Shown here piece by piece: positions 59,678-64,000 of a stretch of 64,000 nucleotides of DNA. Every line of letters starts with the position of its first letter. Position 1 is the first letter of the stretch. This DNA comes from Methylosinus sp. Ce-a6 (GTDB lineage: Bacteria; Pseudomonadota; Alphaproteobacteria; Rhizobiales; Beijerinckiaceae), in assembly GCF_009811655.1 (NCBI RefSeq), contig NZ_BGJX01000002.1:1-64000 (forward strand). The letters run 5' to 3'. A program made the position numbers and the translations under genes. The notes under the pieces are model-generated. The model did no database searches. It saw nothing but the letters and a program-made list of their open reading frames with translations, and was not told the origin of the DNA.

Positions 59678-59971
59678 TCAGCCGAATTTGAACAGCACGC
59701 CATAGCCGCCGCGCGGATAGTTCCACACGATGTCGCCCTGCGGCTCGCAGAGCACACGGCAGGTGCCGCATTCGAGGCAACCGTCCGGCGTGATCTCGAC
59801 CTGGCCCGAGGCGTTCTTCTCATAGCAGCCGGCCGGGCAGATCTTGGTCATCGCCAAGAGATTCTTGGACGGCGTCGTGTGCGGTTGCACGACGATATGG
59901 GGTTTTCCTTGGTCGACGAGATAGCGGTTCTGGAACAGCTTCTCCTCGACTCGCGCAGCTTGCGTCGACAT
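59678..59971 (-). CDS. fixX: Ferredoxin-like FixX
   Basis: ATG 59971 follows GAGGAGGAATTGCG. The 97-residue protein has [16 protein letters not shown] and the cluster ligands CPAGCYEK and [11 protein letters not shown]. FixX passes electrons from FixABC toward ferredoxin or nitrogenase. It follows fixC by 14 bases. Normal length. Confidence 0.96.
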   Translation of the reverse strand: MSTQAARVEEKLFQNRYLVDQGKPHIVVQPHTTPSKNLLAMTKICPAGCYEKNASGQVEITPDGCLECGTCRVLCEPQGDIVWNYPRGGYGVLFKFG

Positions 59972-59985
59972 CGCAATTCCTCCTC

Positions 59986-61293
59986 TCAGCGCCAGGCGCG
60001 CGCCAGACGCCATGCATCTCCGAACAATCCCGTCAGCGAGCGCTTCTCACGGAAAGCGCGGACCGACGCTTTTTCCTTCTCGATCTTCGGCGTGCCGTCG
60101 ACGCGTAGGAAATTCTCCATCGCCTTCGACACGAGCGTCGGATAGGTGAGGAAGAAATTCTGCGCCTGCGTATGCAGCAGCGCCGGCATGTCTTTGTATT
60201 TCTTCAGATCCTTCATGACGAAACTATCGTCGAGGTATTTCTTGTAGAGCGCCAGATTTTGTTTCGTCATGGGATCGCGGCGGGACTTCACCTGGAAGAT
60301 CGCCTCGCCCGCGAGCCTGCCCGACGTCATAGCAAGATTCGAGCCTTCGCGATGTATGGCGTTGTTGAGCTGCGCCGCGTCGCCGACGACGACCCATCCG
60401 TCGCCGAAAAGCTCCGGAATTGTCTTGTAGCCGCCCTCCGGAATGAGATGCGCGGCATATTCCTTCACTTCGGACCCTTCGATCAGCGGCGCGATCGACG
60501 GATGCTTCTTGAAAACCTCGAGCATTCCGTAGGGCGTTTCGTCGTTTTCGGCGAAATCCGACACGAGACAGCCCATGCCGACAGAAATGCTCTCTTTGTT
60601 CGTGTACACGAAGCCCATGCCGGTCATCCCCTTGGAGATGGTGCCGGCCGCTTCGATGACGACGCCTTCGTCGCCATGCAGATTGAAGCGGGCCTCGATC
60701 GTCTCGCGCGGCAGGAAGTGCATTTCCTTGACGGCCAGCGCGACATGCTCGGGCTTGGGCGTCGGACGCAGGCCGGCGCGCGCGCCGAGCAGGCCGTTGA
60801 CGCCCTCCGCCAACACGACGACATCGGCGAAAATCGTGCCGCCGGCGCGATCCGTGCGCACCCCGATCACCTTGCCATAGGCGTCGCTGACGAGCTCGGT
60901 GACGGTCGTCTCGCTGATGACGATCGCGCCCGCGGCCTGCACCTGCTTGTTGAACCAGCGGTCGAACTGCGAGCGGATGATCGTGTAGCGGTTCGGCTTC
61001 TCCTCGTTGAAGTCGTCCGAACGATATTGCATGCCGGTATGCGAGCGATCCGTCATCATCCAGAAGCGCTGCTCGATGAGATGCCGCTCGAGCGGCGCCT
61101 CCTCGCGGAAGTCCGGGATGATCTTCTCCAGCATGTCGGCGTAGAGAATGCCGCCCTGCACATTCTTGGAGCCCGGATATTCGCCGCGCTCGAGCTGCAG
61201 GACATTCAGACCGCGCGAGGCCATCGTATAGGCGGCAGCGTTGCCGGCCATGCCGGCCCCGATGACGATCGCGTCGAATTTTTCTTCGATCAT
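59986..61293 (-). CDS. fixC: Electron-bifurcating flavoprotein FixC
   Basis: The 435-residue FAD protein starts with the dinucleotide motif [20 protein letters not shown] and contains [16 protein letters not shown] and [27 protein letters not shown]. It belongs to the ETF-quinone oxidoreductase family. With FixA, FixB and FixX it splits NADH electrons between quinone and ferredoxin, supplying nitrogenase. Intact. Confidence 0.97.
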   Translation of the reverse strand: MIEEKFDAIVIGAGMAGNAAAYTMASRGLNVLQLERGEYPGSKNVQGGILYADMLEKIIPDFREEAPLERHLIEQRFWMMTDRSHTGMQYRSDDFNEEKPNRYTIIRSQFDRWFNKQVQAAGAIVISETTVTELVSDAYGKVIGVRTDRAGGTIFADVVVLAEGVNGLLGARAGLRPTPKPEHVALAVKEMHFLPRETIEARFNLHGDEGVVIEAAGTISKGMTGMGFVYTNKESISVGMGCLVSDFAENDETPYGMLEVFKKHPSIAPLIEGSEVKEYAAHLIPEGGYKTIPELFGDGWVVVGDAAQLNNAIHREGSNLAMTSGRLAGEAIFQVKSRRDPMTKQNLALYKKYLDDSFVMKDLKKYKDMPALLHTQAQNFFLTYPTLVSKAMENFLRVDGTPKIEKEKASVRAFREKRSLTGLFGDAWRLARAWR

Positions 61294-61309
61294 GACAATC
61301 TCCTCGGGT

Positions 61310-62416
61310 TCAGCCGGCGAGCCGGTCGGCGTTCTCGGGCGAGAGCCGCTTGCGGAAGGCTTCGGTCAGCGCGGGCAAAAGGCGAATGGCGTCGGTCACG
61401 ATGCCGATATGCGCGAAGTCGAAGATCGGCGCGTTCTTGTCGGTGTTGATCGCGACGATGCAATCTGCGCCTTCGACGCCGACGCGATGCTGAATCGCGC
61501 CGGAAATCCCGGCGGCGATATAGAGCTTGGGACGGATCGACTTGCCGGTCTGGCCGATCTGACGATCGGAGCTGATCCATCCCTTTTGCACCAGCGGACG
61601 CGAGCCGCCGAACTCCGCGCCGAGCGCGGAGGCGAGATTGCGCACCAGCTGATAATTCTCCGCGCTCTGCAGGCCGAGCCCGCCGGCCACGACGACATCG
61701 GCGAAGGCGAGATTGCTCTTCGACGACTCACGGTCCGGGATGAACTTCAGCAGCTTGGTGATGATCTTATCCTCGTCGAGATCGGCCTTGAACTCGACGA
61801 CGCGACCAACGCGCGTCTCGTCACGCACCGGCGTCGGCAATTGGCGCGGCCGCACCGTCGCCATCTGCGGACGATAGTTCAGCGTGTAGATCGTGCAGAG
61901 CAGCGAGCCGCCGAAGGTCGGACGCGTCGCCGCCAGCGAGCCGTCGGCGTCGACCGCGAGCTCGGTGCAATCGGCGGTGAGGCCGGTGAGCAACGTCGTC
62001 GCCACCGAGCCCGCGAGATCGCGGCCGAGCGTCGTCGCGCCGAGCAGCAATATCTCCGGCTTATGCGTGTTGACGAGCTGGGTCACGGCCTTGGAGAAGG
62101 GCTCGTTGCGATAATCGCCGAGAATCGAGTCCTCGACCAGATAGGCGAGATCGGCGCCGTAAACGAAGGACTCCTTGACGGCGTTGCGCGTCGCCTCGCC
62201 CGGCGCGCCGAGCACGACGGCGGCGAGATCGACCTTGAGCTGATCGGCGAGCTTGCGGCCGGCGCCGAGGAGCTCCCAAGACACCGGATGCACTTCGCCG
62301 CGCTCGAGCTCGACGAACACCCAGACGTGCTTGTAGCCGCGGAAATGCTCCGGGAGCTCCTTCTTCGCGCTGGCGCGGCTCTGCTGCGGCGCGGCGGGGG
62401 CGGGCTTGTCGGACAT
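61310..62416 (-). CDS. fixB: Electron transfer flavoprotein alpha subunit FixB
   Basis: ATG 62416 follows AAAGGAGAAGCGAAA. The 368-residue ETF alpha has an N-terminal extension (about 1-30), [22 protein letters not shown], and the FAD-binding C-terminal region [57 protein letters not shown]. It forms a heterodimer with FixA. Confidence 0.96.
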   Translation of the reverse strand: MSDKPAPAAPQQSRASAKKELPEHFRGYKHVWVFVELERGEVHPVSWELLGAGRKLADQLKVDLAAVVLGAPGEATRNAVKESFVYGADLAYLVEDSILGDYRNEPFSKAVTQLVNTHKPEILLLGATTLGRDLAGSVATTLLTGLTADCTELAVDADGSLAATRPTFGGSLLCTIYTLNYRPQMATVRPRQLPTPVRDETRVGRVVEFKADLDEDKIITKLLKFIPDRESSKSNLAFADVVVAGGLGLQSAENYQLVRNLASALGAEFGGSRPLVQKGWISSDRQIGQTGKSIRPKLYIAAGISGAIQHRVGVEGADCIVAINTDKNAPIFDFAHIGIVTDAIRLLPALTEAFRKRLSPENADRLAG

Positions 62417-62429
62417 TTTCGCTTCTCCT

Positions 62430-63281
62430 TTAGAACCCACTGGCCAATTTCGTCATGTCTTCCTCGAGCGCAGGGTGGCGCTTGAAGATCGCCTCGATCA
62501 GCACGTCGGCGGATTCGCCTGCGTTCTTTCCCGGCTCCACGAAGGCGGCGCGATCGGTCCGCACCGGCGGAGCGAACACTTTCTTCACGATCGTCGGCGA
62601 CCCCTTCAGTCCGCATTTGCCGAGGTCTTCGATCTCGGCGTCCTTGGCGCTCCAGGTGATGATCTCGGCGCGCGCGGCGCGCAGCGAGTCGGAGATCGAG
62701 CCGCGCCGCACCTCATTGGTGCCTTCGAGCATGGCGATGAGACAAGGCATCTTGGTCTTCAGCACCTGCGTGCCGCCCTCGGCGCGACGCTCGATGACGA
62801 CCTCGCGCTTCTCCGCGTCGGCCTCGACGATCTTGGAGACATAGGTGAGCTGCAGCAGGTTGAGACGCTTGGCGACGCCCGGACCGACCTGCGCGGTGTC
62901 GCCGTCGATCGTCTGCTTGCCGGTGAAGACGAGGTCGAGATCGCCCCATGTCTTCTGGATCTTCTGGATCGCCTGGGCGAGCGCGTAGGTCGTCGCCAGA
63001 GTGTCGGCGCCGGCGAAGAAACGATCGGTCAGCAGAATCGCGCGATCGGCGCCGATCGCCAGCGTCTTGCGCAGCGATTCCGCGGCCATGGGCGGGCCCA
63101 TGGTCAAGGTCGTCACCTCGCCGCCGAACTTGTCGCGCAGCCTCAGCGCCTCCTCGAGCGAGAAGAGATCATAAGGATTGATGATCGTCGGCACGCCCTG
63201 GCGCATGATCGTGTTGGTGACCGGATGCACGCGGATCTGGGCGCTGTCGGGAACTTGCTTGATGCAGACCAGTATCTTCAT
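62430..63281 (-). CDS. fixA: Electron transfer flavoprotein beta subunit FixA
   Basis: The 283-residue ETF beta starts [24 protein letters not shown] and has [38 protein letters not shown] and the [18 protein letters not shown] nucleotide loop. It holds the bifurcating FAD with FixB. It is the first fix gene and lies 40 bases after nifW. Intact. Confidence 0.97.
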   Translation of the reverse strand: MKILVCIKQVPDSAQIRVHPVTNTIMRQGVPTIINPYDLFSLEEALRLRDKFGGEVTTLTMGPPMAAESLRKTLAIGADRAILLTDRFFAGADTLATTYALAQAIQKIQKTWGDLDLVFTGKQTIDGDTAQVGPGVAKRLNLLQLTYVSKIVEADAEKREVVIERRAEGGTQVLKTKMPCLIAMLEGTNEVRRGSISDSLRAARAEIITWSAKDAEIEDLGKCGLKGSPTIVKKVFAPPVRTDRAAFVEPGKNAGESADVLIEAIFKRHPALEEDMTKLASGF

Positions 63282-63321
63282 GAGACTCTTCCTCTCGCCA
63301 TCCCGACTAGTGGTTCTATCG

Positions 63322-63657
63322 TCATCCGTTCGACGTGGTGAGCGTGTTGAGGGGCACGAAGGGCTTCTTCGGCTCCTCCTTCGGCTTTACAGCGTCCTTG
63401 TGCACCTTGAAAAGCCTTTGCTCGATCGGAGTCGAGGTGGTGAAGTCCTGATAGGCCTGCGCGAGGAAATTGCGGCAGGATTCGCGCACCTCCTCGTCGG
63501 TCGCGCCCTCCGGAGCGGCCTTGTGGAGATATTCGCCCATGCGGCGCAGAATGTGCAGCCGCGAGTGCCGCACGATGGTGGGATCATACTCGACGCCGAG
63601 AATGTCGAAGAATTCCTCGGCCGCCGACAATTTGCGCAGATCTTCCAGAATGCTCAT
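63322..63657 (-). CDS. nifW: Nitrogenase-stabilising/protective protein NifW
   Basis: The 111-residue protein ([65 protein letters not shown]) matches NifW, which protects the nitrogenase MoFe protein from oxygen. It overlaps the serine acetyltransferase stop by four bases. This places the right end in a nif gene cluster. Confidence 0.95.
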   Translation of the reverse strand: MSILEDLRKLSAAEEFFDILGVEYDPTIVRHSRLHILRRMGEYLHKAAPEGATDEEVRESCRNFLAQAYQDFTTSTPIEQRLFKVHKDAVKPKEEPKKPFVPLNTLTTSNG

Positions 63658-64000
63658 GGCTTGTTGTCTCCGAGCTGCCGCGTGGCGCCTTCGCTGACCC
63701 GCGCCTGAAGATGCACGAGCCGCGCTTCGAGAAAATCGATCCGGTCGATGAGCACGGAGATCGCGTCTCCGACCGGATCGGGAATGAGGTGATGCTCGAG
63801 ATCGATGCGCCCGTCCGAACCGGAGCGGCGGCGCTGCTCGCGCACGACGCGGCCGGGAATTCCGACCACGGTCATCTCCGGCGGCACATCCTCTATCACG
63901 ACGGAATTGGCGCCGATGCGCGCGCGCGGACCGACGCTGATCGGCCCGAGAATCTTCGCTCCGGCGCCGATCAGCACGCCATCGCCCACGGTCGGATGAC
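63654..64000 (-). CDS. nifP: Serine acetyltransferase of the nif cluster (NifP-like), cut by the window edge
   Basis: The last 115 residues of a serine acetyltransferase are present and the frame stays open to the edge. It reads [47 protein letters not shown] and then a helical tail ([25 protein letters not shown]). NifP-type enzymes raise O-acetylserine and cysteine for nitrogenase cluster assembly. It is distinct from cysE at 53.3 kb. The N-terminal part lies outside the window. Confidence 0.85.
   Translation of the reverse strand, partial: HPTVGDGVLIGAGAKILGPISVGPRARIGANSVVIEDVPPEMTVVGIPGRVVREQRRRSGSDGRIDLEHHLIPDPVGDAISVLIDRIDFLEARLVHLQARVSEGATRQLGDNKP

Overview
This is a GC-rich alphaproteobacterial chromosome segment. 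The organism is probably a nitrogen-fixing member of the Hyphomicrobiales, possibly related to Methylosinus or Methylocystis. The evidence is an F1-only atpHAGDC operon, a DUF2849-cysI sulfate-assimilation operon, a split gcvP, and the start of a nif region (nifP-like cysE, nifW, fixABCX). The taxon is an inference; no rRNA or other diagnostic gene is in the window.

Bases 288-15897 are an integrated element in a tRNA-Thr(GGT) gene. A 50-bp direct repeat, identical to the 3' end of the tRNA gene, bounds it. The left half holds a tyrosine integrase, a HigBA toxin-antitoxin pair with a readable promoter and operator, and a second toxin-antitoxin pair whose toxin has an in-frame amber codon. It also holds a leaderless ribbon-helix-helix gene paired with a small membrane protein, a run of small genes, a DNA-binding protein and a DUF3987 protein. 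The right half holds an HK97-type head module (portal, fused protease-capsid, two small structural proteins, HNH nuclease, terminase small and large subunits). No tail, tape-measure, baseplate or lysis gene is visible. This content resembles capsid-forming phage satellites more than an ordinary prophage. Both terminase genes carry a one-base frameshift in a homopolymer, so either the element is disabled or the assembly has two errors.

Bases 15.8-33 kb are chromosomal genes: tRNA-Thr and tRNA-Val, gph, ychF, an L,D-transpeptidase, an NMT1/THI5-type ABC transporter divergent from a creatininase-family amidohydrolase, eno, valS, an XRE/S24 regulator and polA. Two pairs of REP-like repeats sit in inverted arrangement between genes.

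Bases 33-39 kb are a tightly overlapping sulfate-assimilation operon on the minus strand: ferredoxin, DUF2849, cysI, a DUF934-cysH fusion, cysD, and cysN with a C-terminal DUF2061 membrane domain. Bases 39.5-41.1 kb hold two tandem ParA-like proteins, the second without the Walker A lysine. A bidirectional terminator separates them from atpHAGDC (minus strand, 41.3-46.4 kb), which has a perfect 36-bp palindrome between atpD and atpC.

Bases 46.8-54.5 kb hold mtnP, two tandem GT51-like proteins with eroded catalytic motifs, apt, a YafK-type L,D-transpeptidase, a 34-residue membrane peptide, a MocR-type regulator and cysE. Bases 54.7-59.3 kb are the glycine cleavage operon gcvT-gcvH-gcvPA-gcvPB behind a tandem glycine riboswitch. 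The window ends in the nitrogen-fixation genes nifP-like cysE (cut by the edge), nifW, fixA, fixB, fixC and fixX plus a small gene, all on the minus strand.
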